Assembly (NCBI RefSeq): GCF_900172345.1
Contig: NZ_FWFY01000006.1
Location: 142,374 to 206,373, forward strand
Reading direction: 5' to 3'
DNA from: Limimaricola soesokkakensis
GTDB lineage: Bacteria > Pseudomonadota > Alphaproteobacteria > Rhodobacterales > Rhodobacteraceae
Length of the DNA: 64,000 nucleotides
Within the stretch, counting starts at the first letter, position 1. Each line of letters begins with the position of its first letter. A program made the translations under genes and the position numbers. This document shows, piece by piece, positions 29,065 through 39,984 of the stretch. The notes under the pieces were generated by a model, which was not told the origin of the DNA, did not search any database, and saw nothing but the letters and a program-made list of their open reading frames with translations.

Positions 29065-31824
29065 TCAGCGACCGATCGACCACCAGCCGCGGCGACGCGG
29101 CTTCTTGCCGTCATCCTCGGCCCCGGCATCCACCGTCTCGCGCGGGGTCTCGGCCTCAGGCTCGGGCGCCTTGCGAGTTTCGGCGACCGTCTCAGCCACC
29201 TGCTCGGCCACTTCCGGCATCACCTCGGGTGCATTGGAAGCCGGCGCCTGCTCGGGCTTGTCGCCGCCGTGGGTTTCGGCGGCCCCTGCAGCTGCCGGCT
29301 CTGCCTCGGCCGGAACCGGCGCGGTCTCGGCGACCTCTTCGGGCTTCGGCTCGGCCTTCTTGCGACGCGTGCGCTTGGGCTTCGGCGCGGGCTCGGCCTC
29401 ACCGGCAGGCACGGCCTCGGCCTCGGTCGGCTCGGCCTTCTTGCGACGCGTCCGCTTGGGCTTCGGTGCCTCTTCGGCAACGGGCGCGTCGGCCTCGCTA
29501 GGCGCGGCGGGCGTAGCGTCCTCAGCCGGTTCCTTCTTACGGGTCCGGGTACGGGTCCGCTTCGGCTTGGCTTCCGGCTCGGGTGCCGCTTCTGCCGCTG
29601 CCGCAGGCGCGGTTTCGGCGGTCTCTGGTTCCACTGTCGCTTCAACCTCGGCCACCGGCGCGGCCGTCGGCTCGGCAACCACCTCGGGGACTTCGGCAGG
29701 CGCCTCGTCGGCTTCGGCCTCGGTCACGTTCCGATCCTCGGACTGTTCCTCGCCCTGCGTCTCGGCCCCTTCGCCATTGCCGCTACGACGACGACGACGA
29801 CGACGACGCTTCTTACGCGGTTTGTCATCCTCATCCGTCGCCGCGCGCGGCTCGTCCTGAGATGCGCTCTCGGTCGCGGCCTCGGTGCCCTCCTCGTCTT
29901 CTTCGTCCTCCTCCTCGATATCGATATCGAGATCGAGATCGATCTCGGCGTCGAGTTCCTCCATCAGGGCGGCGGTCGAGACGACGGGTGCGGCTTCGGG
30001 CACGGTCCGGGTGGCGGTCTTGAACTTCTCGACCACGAAGTCGGGCGACACCAGCGTCGGATCTCCCTCGACCCGCACGGCCATGCCGTAGCGCTGCTCG
30101 ATGGCGGCCACGTGCTCGCGCTTGTGGTTCATCAGGAAGTTCATGATGGCGTAGGGCACGCGCACCAGCACTTCCTTGGTACGACCGCGAACGCCCTCTT
30201 CCTCAAGCTGGCGCAGGATCGCCAGGGCGACGTTCTCGTCAGAGCGCAGCAGGCCGGTGCCGTGGCAATGCGGGCAAGGCTGGGTGGTGGCCTCGAGCAT
30301 GCCGGGGCGCAGGCGCTGGCGGCTCATCTCCAGCAGGCCGAAGCCCGAGATGCGCCCAACCTGGATGCGGGCGCGGTCGGTCTTCAGCTTGTCCTTGAAG
30401 CGCTTTTCGACCGCGGTGTTGTTGCGCCGCTCGTCCATGTCGATGAAATCGATCACGATCAGACCAGCGAGATCGCGAAGACGCAGCTGGCGCGCCACCT
30501 CGTCCGCCGCTTCTAGGTTGGTCTTGAGCGCGGTCTGCTCGATCGAGCCTTCCTTGGTGGCGCGGCCCGAGTTCACGTCGATGGCGACCAGCGCCTCGGT
30601 GACGCCGATTACGATGTAGCCGCCGGAGGGAAGCTGCACGGTCGGGTTGAACATGCCCGCGAGGTAGCTCTCGACTTGATAGCGCGCGAAGAGCGGCAGG
30701 CTATCGGTATAGGGTTTCACGTTTTTCGCATGCGACGGCATGATCATCTTCATGAAGTCGCGTGCGATCCGGAAGCCCTCGACGCCTTCGACGATCACCT
30801 CGTCGATATCCTTGGAGTAGAGATCGCGGATCGACCGCTTGATGAGGTCGCCTTCCTCGTAGATCTTGGCGGGTGCGATCGACTTGAGCGTCAGCTCGCG
30901 GATCTGCTCCCACAAGCGCTGCAGGTATTCGTAGTCGCGCTTGATCTCGGACTTGGTGCGCTGCGACCCGGCGGTACGGATGATCAGACCTGCGCCTTCC
31001 GGCACATCCATTTCGGCCGCGATCTCCTTGAGTTTCTTGCGATCAGCGGCATTGGTGATCTTGCGGGAGATGCCGCCACCACGGGCGGTATTGGGCATCA
31101 ACACGCAGTAGCGACCGGCGAGAGACAGGTAGGTGGTCAGCGCCGCGCCCTTGTTGCCGCGCTCTTCCTTGACCACCTGGACCAGCATGATCTGCCGGAC
31201 CTTGATCACTTCTTGGATCTTGTAGCGCTTGGGCCGCGGCTTGCGCGCCGGGCGCACATCCTCGCTGTCATCCTCGTCGGCGACGCTTTCGATGTCCTCG
31301 TCCTTGGTGTCGGCGTCGGTCTCGTCCTCGTCGTCGCCCTCGGGGTCGATGGTCTCCATGCCGGAGACGGCGTCGCTGTCTTGGCTGGCGACGGCGTCGG
31401 TGTTGGCATCGGACGCGCGGCGGCGCGAGCGCGAGCGGCGGCGGCGCGGGCGGTCGCCCTCCTCGCCATCGGTCTCGCTCTCGTCCACGTCAGCATCCGC
31501 GGACGCGGCCTCAGCCTCGGCCTTCAGGCTCTCGGCATAGGCCTTCTCTTCCGCGAGCAACGCTTCGCGGTCGGCCACGGGAATCTGGTAGTAGTCGGGG
31601 TGGATCTCGGAGAATGCGAGAAATCCGTGCCGGTTTCCGCCGTAATCGACGAAGGCCGCCTGCAGCGACGGCTCTACGCGCGTGACCTTGGCGAGGTAGA
31701 TGTTTCCGGCGAGCTGACGGCGGCTCTGGCTTTCGAAGTCGAATTCCTCGACCTTGTTTCCGTCACAGACCACGACGCGGGTTTCCTCCGCGTGCGTGGC
31801 GTCGATGAGCATTTTCTTTGCCAT
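29065..31824 (-). CDS. rne: Ribonuclease E
   Basis: Main endoribonuclease of mRNA decay and stable-RNA processing. 919 residues. The catalytic half begins MAKKMLIDATHAEETRVVVC, with an S1 domain (NIYLAKVTRVEPSLQAAFV) interrupted by a long acidic/Arg-rich insertion at about residues 105-215. DNase-I-like domain: GLIVIDFIDM has the catalytic Asp. The zinc link is CPHCHGTG. The C-terminal half after about residue 600 is disordered: Glu/Ala-rich with repeated KPKRTRRKKAEP blocks, the likely RNA- and partner-binding scaffold. The ATG at 31824 gives the conserved N-terminus; ATGs at 31833 and 31839 are in frame. Its leader is described separately. Confidence 0.96.
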   Translation of the reverse strand: MAKKMLIDATHAEETRVVVCDGNKVEEFDFESQSRRQLAGNIYLAKVTRVEPSLQAAFVDYGGNRHGFLAFSEIHPDYYQIPVADREALLAEEKAYAESLKAEAEAASADADVDESETDGEEGDRPRRRRSRSRRRASDANTDAVASQDSDAVSGMETIDPEGDDEDETDADTKDEDIESVADEDDSEDVRPARKPRPKRYKIQEVIKVRQIMLVQVVKEERGNKGAALTTYLSLAGRYCVLMPNTARGGGISRKITNAADRKKLKEIAAEMDVPEGAGLIIRTAGSQRTKSEIKRDYEYLQRLWEQIRELTLKSIAPAKIYEEGDLIKRSIRDLYSKDIDEVIVEGVEGFRIARDFMKMIMPSHAKNVKPYTDSLPLFARYQVESYLAGMFNPTVQLPSGGYIVIGVTEALVAIDVNSGRATKEGSIEQTALKTNLEAADEVARQLRLRDLAGLIVIDFIDMDERRNNTAVEKRFKDKLKTDRARIQVGRISGFGLLEMSRQRLRPGMLEATTQPCPHCHGTGLLRSDENVALAILRQLEEEGVRGRTKEVLVRVPYAIMNFLMNHKREHVAAIEQRYGMAVRVEGDPTLVSPDFVVEKFKTATRTVPEAAPVVSTAALMEELDAEIDLDLDIDIEEEDEEDEEGTEAATESASQDEPRAATDEDDKPRKKRRRRRRRRSGNGEGAETQGEEQSEDRNVTEAEADEAPAEVPEVVAEPTAAPVAEVEATVEPETAETAPAAAAEAAPEPEAKPKRTRTRTRKKEPAEDATPAAPSEADAPVAEEAPKPKRTRRKKAEPTEAEAVPAGEAEPAPKPKRTRRKKAEPKPEEVAETAPVPAEAEPAAAGAAETHGGDKPEQAPASNAPEVMPEVAEQVAETVAETRKAPEPEAETPRETVDAGAEDDGKKPRRRGWWSIGR

Positions 31825-32210
31825 GTTATCCATTCGCATGATGCACCGGGCGGCGCCCCCGGAGGGAGGCCTGTCGGGCGTTCATGTCCGATTGTGGCGA
31901 TCAAGCGCGTATCGGCCTCCGCGCGGCCCCTCGGGGCCGTCATCGGGTCGCCTGCATGCTGCGCGCGTTGCATCGCGGTTCTTCCTCGCCCCCTCGGGGG
32001 CCGTTCATGCCCGTCGGCCACCTCCGCGGAGGCGGGTCGACCGGGGTCAGGTATGCGGTCCCTCTCGGGGCCGGTCTCGTCCGCCGCCGGTGCCGGGGTA
32101 CCCCGTCGCAAAGGTGGCGGAAAATCCGTCCGGGCCGGGGCGCCAAGCGCCCGCCCGTTCCGACCTTCATAGCGGCACTTGTCCACATGACACAATGACG
32201 AATGTGAAAG
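31825..32210 (-). promoter_or_regulatory. Long structured 5' leader and putative promoter of rne
   Basis: About 390 bases without a credible gene. Read on the minus strand it holds three GC-rich hairpins with short loops: 32057-32072 (GGCCCC-GAGA-GGGACC), 31987-32000 (GCCCC-CGAG-GGGGC) and 31924-31939 (CGGCCC-CGAG-GGGCCG). A promoter-like pair lies at 32190-32195 (TTGTGT, -35) and 32167-32172 (CTATGA, -10), 17 bases apart, predicting a leader of about 335 bases. RNase E of E. coli controls its own message through a 361-base leader, so similar autoregulation is inferred here. Confidence 0.45.
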
Positions 32211-32228
32211 ACCGCCCCGAAGGGCGGC
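32211..32228 (-). terminator. Putative terminator of dctB-dctD
   Basis: On the minus strand GCCGCCC - TTCG - GGGCGGT followed by CTTTC, 27 bases past the dctD stop. The stem is 7 bp including one G-T pair; the T-run is short, so strength is moderate. Confidence 0.5.
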
Positions 32229-32255
32229 CCTATCCGTGGCAGATGCCGTTGGTTT

Positions 32256-33590
<1,335 letters not shown>

Positions 33591-33599
33591 TCGAGCCCC

Positions 33600-35348
33600 C
33601 TATTCCGCCGCAGCCATACCTTCTTCCAAGATAGGCAGTTGCACTTCGAAAACAGCCCCGCCGCCGGATGCATTCCGCGCGGTCAGCCGTCCGCCGAGAT
33701 CGTTGACGATCCCCGATGAGATCGCGAGCCCCAGACCGACACCGTCGCCGGGCTGCTTGGTTGTATAGAACGGCTCGAACAGCGCATCGAGATTCTCGAT
33801 GCCCGGGCCGTTGTCATGCACGGTCAGAACGACGGCATCCTCGACCGTGAGCGTGATGTCGATGCGCGGGTCGCGCACCTCCTTGGTCGCGTCAAGCGCG
33901 TTCCGAAGCAGGTTGATGATCACCTGTTCGAAGCGCAGCCGATCCCCGAGGATCATCGCCGGCCCCGAGGGCAGCGTGCGGTTGATCGCGACCGACCGGG
34001 TCTTGAGCTGCGGCTCCATCATGGCGAGCGCCGAGGACAGCGCAGCTCGGGCATCCACCGGCTCGAAGGCCTGATTGCCCTTGCGGGCATAGGATTTGAG
34101 CTGGCGGGTGATCGCGCCCATCCGGTCGATCAGATCGTCGATGCGCTGGAACGAGGAAAGCGCCTCCTCCGGGCGGCGGCGCTGCAGCAGCAGCCGCGCC
34201 CCGGCAAGATAGGTCTTCATCGCCGCCAGCGGCTGGTTCAACTCGTGACTGACGCTGGCCGACATCTCGCCCAGCACCGCGAGCTTCGAGGATTGCGCGA
34301 TGGTCTGCTCGGCGCTCTCGAGGTTGCGCTCGACCTGCTGGCGTTGCGCGATCTCGCGCTGCAGCCGCATGTTGAGCCGCCGCAGCTGGTCGCTTTCCCG
34401 GCGCACCAGCAGGAGCCGCGAGGCCGATTTGCGTGAGCTGAGCCAGAAGGCGAAGGCCAAAAGCATCGCGAAGCCCATGATCTCAAGCGCCAGCACGCCG
34501 TTCACCTTCTCGCGGACGCTGCTATAGGCGGTGAAGGTGACCATCTTCCAGCCCTGGAACGGCACCCGCAGTTCGCGGCGCATCACCGCCTCGCCGCGCA
34601 GATAGGCGTCGATCGGCAGGGCGGTCCAGTCGGTGGCGAGGAAGGCGCGCTCGATCGCCGAGGGCGCGCTCTGACGCTCCAGCGCCTCGCTCTCGGGCAG
34701 GCCGCGCCAGCGCGGCTCGGTCGAGAGGATGATCTCGCCCGAACTGTCGGTGACCAGAACCGCGTCGGATGTGCCGGCCCAGCTGCGTTCGAGCTTGGCA
34801 AGGTCGACCTCGACCGAGATCACGCCGAGCGTCGCGCCGTTGCTGTCGACCTTGCGCGAATAGAGGAAGGCATAGCCGCCGGTTTCGCGCCGGAAGATGG
34901 TGAAGACCGTGGAATTGGCGCGCATCGCATCGACGAAATAAGGCGCCGCGCGATGCGTCTCGCCAAGCCGGTTGCGATCGGTCGCCGCTACGATGCGACC
35001 GTCGCGATCGTAGAGCACGAGGCTCGCCGCGCCGATCTCGTCGACGAATGAGAGCAGCCTCTGGGTCGAGCGCGAGAAATCCGACGAGGACAGCGCGCCG
35101 ATCAGCTCGGGGTCGCGCGCGAGCAGCTGTGGCACGATGGAGTTGCGTTGCAGCTCGGAAATCAGGTTGCCGACATAGAGGGTAAGCCTGACCTCGGCGC
35201 GATTGCGCGTGGCCTCGGTAAAGCGCTCGGTCAGCAGCACGTTGGTGATCCAGATCACCGCCATCGCGGCGAGGCAGAACAGGGCCAGCGCGATGCGCGG
35301 GCCCCAGCTGCGCCTCGGCCTGGGCGGTCTGGGTATCTGGGTCGACAT
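33600..35348 (-). CDS. dctB: DctB-like sensor histidine kinase
   Basis: Membrane sensor partner of the DctD-like regulator. 582 residues: first membrane segment around residues 15-38 (ALFCLAAMAVIWITNVLL), a periplasmic double-Cache-like domain to about residue 285 (LVLYDRDGRIVAATDRNRLGETH is the Cache core), a second membrane segment (LALEIMGFAMLLAFAFWLSS), a coiled coil, and the kinase core. H-box: MSASVSHELNQPLAAMKTYL; N-box: INLLRNALDA; G-boxes: VHDNGPGI and DGVGLGLAISSGI. Start at 35348 gives the normal short cytoplasmic N-terminus. The matching dicarboxylate transporter is not in the window. Confidence 0.87.
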   Translation of the reverse strand: MSTQIPRPPRPRRSWGPRIALALFCLAAMAVIWITNVLLTERFTEATRNRAEVRLTLYVGNLISELQRNSIVPQLLARDPELIGALSSSDFSRSTQRLLSFVDEIGAASLVLYDRDGRIVAATDRNRLGETHRAAPYFVDAMRANSTVFTIFRRETGGYAFLYSRKVDSNGATLGVISVEVDLAKLERSWAGTSDAVLVTDSSGEIILSTEPRWRGLPESEALERQSAPSAIERAFLATDWTALPIDAYLRGEAVMRRELRVPFQGWKMVTFTAYSSVREKVNGVLALEIMGFAMLLAFAFWLSSRKSASRLLLVRRESDQLRRLNMRLQREIAQRQQVERNLESAEQTIAQSSKLAVLGEMSASVSHELNQPLAAMKTYLAGARLLLQRRRPEEALSSFQRIDDLIDRMGAITRQLKSYARKGNQAFEPVDARAALSSALAMMEPQLKTRSVAINRTLPSGPAMILGDRLRFEQVIINLLRNALDATKEVRDPRIDITLTVEDAVVLTVHDNGPGIENLDALFEPFYTTKQPGDGVGLGLAISSGIVNDLGGRLTARNASGGGAVFEVQLPILEEGMAAAE

Positions 35349-35364
35349 GCCGAAGGGTTTACGC

Positions 35365-35392
35365 GGCCCCGCGCCTCGCGGCAAGCGGGGCC
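35365..35392 (-). terminator. GC-rich hairpin between purQ and dctB
   Basis: GGCCCCGC - 12-base loop - GCGGGGCC, an 8-bp stem about 40 bases past the purQ stop. A second hairpin, TCACGCC / GGCGTGA, lies at 35396-35420. There is no T-run. Probably limits read-through from purQ into dctB; uncertain. Confidence 0.35.
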
Positions 35393-35432
35393 CGATCACG
35401 CCACCTTCGGGCGGGCGTGAGGCGCATCGAGG

Positions 35433-36101
35433 TCAGGCCGAGACCAGCGCGCCCACGAGGCCGTCGAACAGGCCGCGCCCGTCGGTGCCGCCATGGCCGG
35501 CATCGACCGCCCGCTCGGGATGCGGCATCATGCCGAGCACGCGGCGGTTCTCGGAAAGGACGCCGGCGATGTCGCCGGTCGAGCCGTTGGGGTTGTCGCC
35601 ATAGGTGAAGGCGATCCGATCCTCGACCCGCAGCCGCTCCAGCGTCGGCTGGTCGACGAAGTAATTGCCGTCGTGATGCGCAACCGGGATCTGCAGCGAT
35701 GCGCCCTTGGCGTAACTACGGGTGAAGTCGCTTTCCGTGGTCGCCACTTCGAGCGGCACGGTCTTGCACACGAAGCGAATGCCGGCATTGCGCATCAGCG
35801 CACCCGGCAGCAGCCCGGTCTCGGTCAACACCTGAAAGCCGTTGCAGACGCCGAGCGCATAGCCGCCCTTGTGGACGTGATCGATCACGGCGCGGCAGAC
35901 CGGAGACTGCGCGGCGATGGCGCCGCAGCGCAGGTAATCGCCGAAGGAAAAGCCACCCGGCACGGCGACCAGATCGATGCCGCGCGGCAGACCGGCATCC
36001 TTGTGCCAGACCATCTCGACATCGGCGCCGGCGGCGCGCAGGGCGACGGCCATGTCGCGGTCGCAGTTGGAGCCGGGGAATACGATGACGGCAGCCTTCA
36101 T
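35433..36101 (-). CDS. purQ: Phosphoribosylformylglycinamidine synthase subunit PurQ
   Basis: Glutaminase subunit of FGAM synthase, step four of purine synthesis; works with PurS and PurL. 222 residues: [37 protein letters not shown], and [19 protein letters not shown], which has the nucleophilic Cys; the C-terminal His/Glu pair lies in [17 protein letters not shown] supports the ATG at 36101. It is 224 bases downstream of purS; purL is not in the window. Confidence 0.96.
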   Translation of the reverse strand: MKAAVIVFPGSNCDRDMAVALRAAGADVEMVWHKDAGLPRGIDLVAVPGGFSFGDYLRCGAIAAQSPVCRAVIDHVHKGGYALGVCNGFQVLTETGLLPGALMRNAGIRFVCKTVPLEVATTESDFTRSYAKGASLQIPVAHHDGNYFVDQPTLERLRVEDRIAFTYGDNPNGSTGDIAGVLSENRRVLGMMPHPERAVDAGHGGTDGRGLFDGLVGALVSA

Positions 36102-36298
36102 GGCGGGCATCCTTCGGGATCTGGGGCGGCGGCGCCGCGAAAGGGAAATCGGGGCGAGGGGCGGCGACGCCCCTGCTCGGGAAGTCAGGTCGGCGGTGGC
36201 GCCCTCCCCTGCAACCACCGCCGCATCGCTCCCGGTGCTCAGGCCCCTCAAAGGAGCCGAGCGGTGCCCGAAAGCGAAACCTGGTCCGAAGACGCGAA

Positions 36299-36318
36299 CG
36301 CCGCCCCGAGAGGCGGCG
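36299..36318 (-). promoter_or_regulatory. Hairpin just after purS
   Basis: CGCCGCC - 6-base loop - GGCGGCG, seven bases past the purS stop, with no T-run. The 224-base gap 36102-36325 between purS and purQ otherwise shows nothing I can interpret. The hairpin may tune purQ level relative to purS. Confidence 0.3.
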
Positions 36319-36325
36319 TGCGACC

Positions 36326-36565
36326 TCAGCTCAGGTCGATCTTGTAGCTCTCGATCACCGTGTTGGCGAGAAGTTTCTCGCACATCTCGGTCACTTGGGC
36401 CTCGGCCGACGCCGCGTCGGTCTCTGCGAGGTCCAACTCGATCACCTTGCCCTGCCGGACGCCCTCGACGCCGTCGAAGCCCAGCGCGCCCAGCGCGTGG
36501 CGGATCGCCTCGCCCTGGGGGTCGAGAACTCCGGTCTTCAGCATCACCTGCACGCGAGCCTTCAT
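36326..36565 (-). CDS. purS: Phosphoribosylformylglycinamidine synthase subunit PurS
   Basis: Small structural subunit bridging PurL and PurQ in FGAM synthase. 79 residues: [37 protein letters not shown] and [15 protein letters not shown] match the family throughout, at full length. Between purC (54-base gap) and purQ. Confidence 0.95.
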   Translation of the reverse strand: MKARVQVMLKTGVLDPQGEAIRHALGALGFDGVEGVRQGKVIELDLAETDAASAEAQVTEMCEKLLANTVIESYKIDLS

Positions 36566-36619
36566 GCGCGCCGCTCCTTCTTGTCGATCTGGCTTGTCGG
36601 TCTGGTCTCGCCCGGGGCG

Positions 36620-37381
36620 TCAGTTGATCAGCGTCGGACGGGGGCGATGGGTCACGTTGGAGGGCAGCACGCCCAACCGCCGCGCCACCTCGGTATAGGC
36701 GTCAGTGAGGCTGCCGAGATCCTTGCGGAACACGTCCTTGTCGAGCTTCTGGCCGGTCTCGATGTCCCACAGCCGGCAGCTGTCGGGCGAGATCTCGTCG
36801 GCCACCACGAGGCGCTGGAAGTCGTTGTCCCAGATCCGGCCGATCTCGATCTTGAAATCCACCAGCTTGATGCCGACGCCGTGCATCACGCCCGACATGA
36901 AGTCGTTGACCCGCAGCGCCAGCGCCACGATGTCGTCGAGATCCTGCTGGGAGGCCCAGCCGAAGGCGATGATGTATTCCTCGGGGACCAGCGGATCACC
37001 GAGCTTGTCGTCCTTGTAGGAGAACTCGATGATCGGACGCGGCAGCGGCGCGCCCTCCTCCAGACCCAACCGCTTGGCCATGGAGCCGGCGGCGAAGTTA
37101 CGCACGATGACCTCGAGCGGAATGATTTCCACCTGACGAATCAACTGCTCGCGCATGTTCAGCCGCTTGATGAAGTGCGTCGGCACGCCGATCGACTGCA
37201 AACCGGTCATGAAGAACTCGGACAGGCGGTTGTTGAGCACGCCCTTGCCCTCGATCACCGCCTTCTTCTCGGCGTTGAAGGCGGTCGCATCGTCCTTGAA
37301 ATACTGGACCAGCGTTCCCGGCTCGGGGCCTTCGTAGAGGATCTTCGCCTTGCCCTCGTAAATCTTCTTGCGACGTGCCAT
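36620..37381 (-). CDS. purC: SAICAR synthetase
   Basis: Joins CAIR with aspartate using ATP in purine synthesis. 253 residues: [48 protein letters not shown] region, [43 protein letters not shown] supports the ATG at 37381. Opens the purC-purS-purQ series; divergent from the ATPase zeta gene with 179 bases between. Confidence 0.96.
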   Translation of the reverse strand: MARRKKIYEGKAKILYEGPEPGTLVQYFKDDATAFNAEKKAVIEGKGVLNNRLSEFFMTGLQSIGVPTHFIKRLNMREQLIRQVEIIPLEVIVRNFAAGSMAKRLGLEEGAPLPRPIIEFSYKDDKLGDPLVPEEYIIAFGWASQQDLDDIVALALRVNDFMSGVMHGVGIKLVDFKIEIGRIWDNDFQRLVVADEISPDSCRLWDIETGQKLDKDVFRKDLGSLTDAYTEVARRLGVLPSNVTHRPRPTLIN

Positions 37382-37560
37382 GCGCTCTCCACGGGGTTCG
37401 CGCGCCAGGGCCCCGGATGTCGGGGCGACGCAACGTTTCCGTGACAGGATTGCTGCGTGACGCGGCCTTGGCCGCCTCATAGTGCAAGCCCCCCTTGCGG
37501 GCAAGGTGTCGCGGGACGTATCCTTGTGGCCTAGGACGGAAGCGTGGAAAGGCAAGTCAC

Positions 37561-37875
37561 ATGACACTTTTCGATGAACGCGAGCACGCTTTCGAGGCGA
37601 AGTTCGCCCATGACGCCGAGATGAAGTTCCGCGCGGAGGCGCGGCGCAACCGCAAGCTCGGCTTCTGGGCCGCCGGTCTGCTAGGCAAGGAGGGCGACGA
37701 AGCCGCCGCCTATGCGCGCGAGGTCATCAAGGCCGAGTTCGAGGAGGCGGGACAGGACGACGTGTTCCGCAAGCTGCGCCGCGACATCGGTCATCTGCTC
37801 AGTGACGCCGAAATTCATGAGAAGATGGCAGCCTTCAACGCGGAGGCTAAGGCCGAGCTCGTCGAGGAAAACTGA
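37561..37875 (+). CDS. F1-ATPase inhibitor subunit zeta (DUF1476)
   Basis: Natural inhibitor of the alphaproteobacterial F1Fo-ATPase, blocking ATP hydrolysis by inserting its N-terminus into F1. 104 mostly helical residues. [23 protein letters not shown] is the inhibitory region, followed by [16 protein letters not shown] and [19 protein letters not shown], all as in the Paracoccus/Rhodobacter zeta subunit. The first ATG of the frame is further upstream, but 37561 gives the conserved start. Not linked to the atp operon here. Confidence 0.9.
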   Translation: MTLFDEREHAFEAKFAHDAEMKFRAEARRNRKLGFWAAGLLGKEGDEAAAYAREVIKAEFEEAGQDDVFRKLRRDIGHLLSDAEIHEKMAAFNAEAKAELVEEN

Positions 37876-37906
37876 ACCATCTCAACCAAGCGCTGTTAGC
37901 GGCGCC

Positions 37907-37930
37907 GCGCGCCCTGATGGCGCGCGCTTA
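37907..37930 (+). terminator. Terminator-like hairpin after the zeta subunit gene
   Basis: GCGCGCC - CTGAT - GGCGCGC, then GCTTAAATT. Seven GC pairs, weak T-tail, 31 bases after the stop. Confidence 0.5.
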
Positions 37931-38010
37931 AATTCCCCTTCACCCCTGACCGATACCGTCCCGCGGAGCGCCGCGGCAGTATCCCTGCCTGCCATTGCCC
38001 AGGAGACGCC

Positions 38011-39984
38011 ATGACCGCCTCGCCCGGCCCGCAACTTGCCTCCCGACTTGGCCGCCTCGCGCTTCGGCTCCTGCCGCTCGCCGCCTTGGCCTTGGGCGGG
38101 CTGCTGCTTGCCCGGCGGCTGGAGACGGTCGATCTGGGTGCGGTGGTGCCGGCGCTTGGCGCCTTGCCGCCAGCGCAATGGATCGGCGCCTTGCTCTGCA
38201 CCGGTCTGAGTCTCTGGGCGCTGGGCCAGTACGACGTGGTCCTGCACCGCGCCATGGGCACCGGCGTGGAGCCTCGCCGCGCCCGCGCCGCGGGCATCCG
38301 CGCCATGGCCATCGCGCAGACTGTCGGCTTCGGCAGCCTCACGGGGGCTTTGGTGCGCTGGCGCAGCCTGCCGGAGTGCGACCTGTGGCTGGTCACGCGC
38401 CTGTCGCTCTGGGTTTCGGTCTCCTTCATGGGCGCGCTTGCGATGCTCGGCGGGCTGTCGCTCCTGCTGCTCGACGGACGTGTGCTGCTGGCAACGGTGC
38501 TAGCGCTTGCGGTGATCGTGCTGGCGCCGAGGCTGCCACGGCTGCCCGGCCTGCCGCAGATGCGCGCGGGCACCCTGCCCCGGCTGATCGGCTGGACCGC
38601 GATCGACACCTGTGCCGCCGGCGCGGTGATCTGGCTGCTGCTCCCACAAGGGGTGGACGTGCCGATTTCGGCGGTGGTCTTCGCCTATCTGGCGGCGCTG
38701 GGCGCAGGTCTGGCAAGCCAGAGCCCCGGTGGCGTCGGGGCCTTCGAGCTGTGCCTGCTGGCGCTGCTGCCGCAGATCGCCGAAACGGATCTCGTCGCGG
38801 CGATGCTTGGCTACCGGCTGATCTATCACGCGATCCCGGCCCTCGTGGCGCTGGCGCTGCTGGTGCGGCCGGTGGCCCCGGTCGAGCGTCCGGCGTTGCT
38901 GCTTGCCACCGGTACGGCGCGGCATCAGGCCATGGCGCGCGCGCCGCAGGCGGAATGGGGCCTTGCGCATCAAGGTGCGGCGATCTTGCTGTCGCGCAGC
39001 CTCGAGCATGGCTGGCTGGTGCGCCGGGCCGGCGGGACCCTGACCGCGATAGGCGAACCGCTCGGCCGACCCTGCCTGGCCGAACTGCGCGCCCATGCGC
39101 AGCGCGCCGGGCTTGGCGTCGCGCTCTACAAGGGTGGCGCCCGGCTTGCCGTGCGGGCCCGCCGCGCAGGCTGGGCGGTGGAGCGCATCGCCACCGAGGC
39201 GGTGATCGACCTCACCCGCTGGAGCCCTGACCGACCCGCCTGCCGCAACCTGCGTCGCAAGCTCAAATCGGCGGCGAAGTCCGGCGTTCGAACCGAACTG
39301 GCCACCGGGCCGCTGCCGCTCGCGGACATGGAAGCCGTGCATGGCGACTGGGCCTTGCGCAGTGGAGGCGAGCGCGGCTTTTCAATGGGGCGGTTCTGCC
39401 CGGAGTTGCTGGGCCAGCAAATGGTGGTGCTGGCTTGGCAGGGCGAATGCCTGCTAGGCTTCGCGAGCTTTCATGGCGGCCGCGAGGAATGGACGCTCGA
39501 CCTGATGCGTCAATCGGCCGGGGCGCCGGACGGCACGATGATGGCGGCGATCTCGACCGCGATCGAAGCCGCGCGCGCGGCCGGCATGGCGCGAGTTTCG
39601 CTCGCCGCCCTGCCCGAGCTGCCGGGTTGGCTGCCCGGCTGGGCACGCGCCCGGATCGCGGCGCGGCCCGGCTGCGCCGGTCTGGAGCAGTTCAAGCGTG
39701 GCTTCGGCCCCGAGTGGCGCCCGCTATACATCGCCGCGCCGCACCGCGCGGGGCTCTTGCGGGCGGTGATCGAGATCGCCCGCGCCGTGCATGATCCCGC
39801 TCCGCTTGGTGCCGAGCCGCCGATCGCCGACATTGAAATCGGGGGCCGTCCGGTGCAGAAGGACCCGGACACCGCCCGGCGGCCGATCCGGCTTCCGGTC
39901 CTTCGCGGCGCCACGCCGCGCTTCACTGACCAGACAGGCCCCGTTCATGACCGACGCGCTTACACGACTTCTCGAAACCCGTGA
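38011..39984 (+). CDS. MprF-like phosphatidylglycerol aminoacyltransferase/flippase
   Basis: 657 residues. The N-terminal half (to about residue 300) has eight or so hydrophobic segments of the UPF0104/flippase type, including LASQSPGGVGAFELCLLALLP. The C-terminal half is the DUF2156 (LPG synthase C) GNAT-like domain: GDWALRSGGERGFSMGRF, GFASFHGGREEWTLDLMR and FKRGFGPEWRPLYIAAP. Such proteins transfer an amino acid from aminoacyl-tRNA to phosphatidylglycerol and flip the product, lowering surface charge. It is shorter than Gram-positive MprF (about 840). CAGGAGA supports the ATG. Its last 38 bases overlap the next gene. Confidence 0.8.
   Translation: MTASPGPQLASRLGRLALRLLPLAALALGGLLLARRLETVDLGAVVPALGALPPAQWIGALLCTGLSLWALGQYDVVLHRAMGTGVEPRRARAAGIRAMAIAQTVGFGSLTGALVRWRSLPECDLWLVTRLSLWVSVSFMGALAMLGGLSLLLLDGRVLLATVLALAVIVLAPRLPRLPGLPQMRAGTLPRLIGWTAIDTCAAGAVIWLLLPQGVDVPISAVVFAYLAALGAGLASQSPGGVGAFELCLLALLPQIAETDLVAAMLGYRLIYHAIPALVALALLVRPVAPVERPALLLATGTARHQAMARAPQAEWGLAHQGAAILLSRSLEHGWLVRRAGGTLTAIGEPLGRPCLAELRAHAQRAGLGVALYKGGARLAVRARRAGWAVERIATEAVIDLTRWSPDRPACRNLRRKLKSAAKSGVRTELATGPLPLADMEAVHGDWALRSGGERGFSMGRFCPELLGQQMVVLAWQGECLLGFASFHGGREEWTLDLMRQSAGAPDGTMMAAISTAIEAARAAGMARVSLAALPELPGWLPGWARARIAARPGCAGLEQFKRGFGPEWRPLYIAAPHRAGLLRAVIEIARAVHDPAPLGAEPPIADIEIGGRPVQKDPDTARRPIRLPVLRGATPRFTDQTGPVHDRRAYTTSRNP

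Noticed and set aside
29065..29500. Repeated KPKRTRRKKAEP-coding blocks considered as a DNA repeat array or CRISPR
   Set aside because: They are in-frame coding repeats of the RNase E C-terminal scaffold, with irregular spacing; no CRISPR array or cas gene is present.
29229..30023. Repetitive Arg/Ser/Asp-rich plus-strand frames opposite rne
   Set aside because: They mirror the Glu/Ala/Arg-rich low-complexity tail of RNase E; not genes.
31674..32195. Open frame of 173 codons in the rne leader
   Set aside because: Arg/Pro/Gly-rich, overlaps the rne start out of frame and shows no recognisable domain; the region is better explained as a structured leader.
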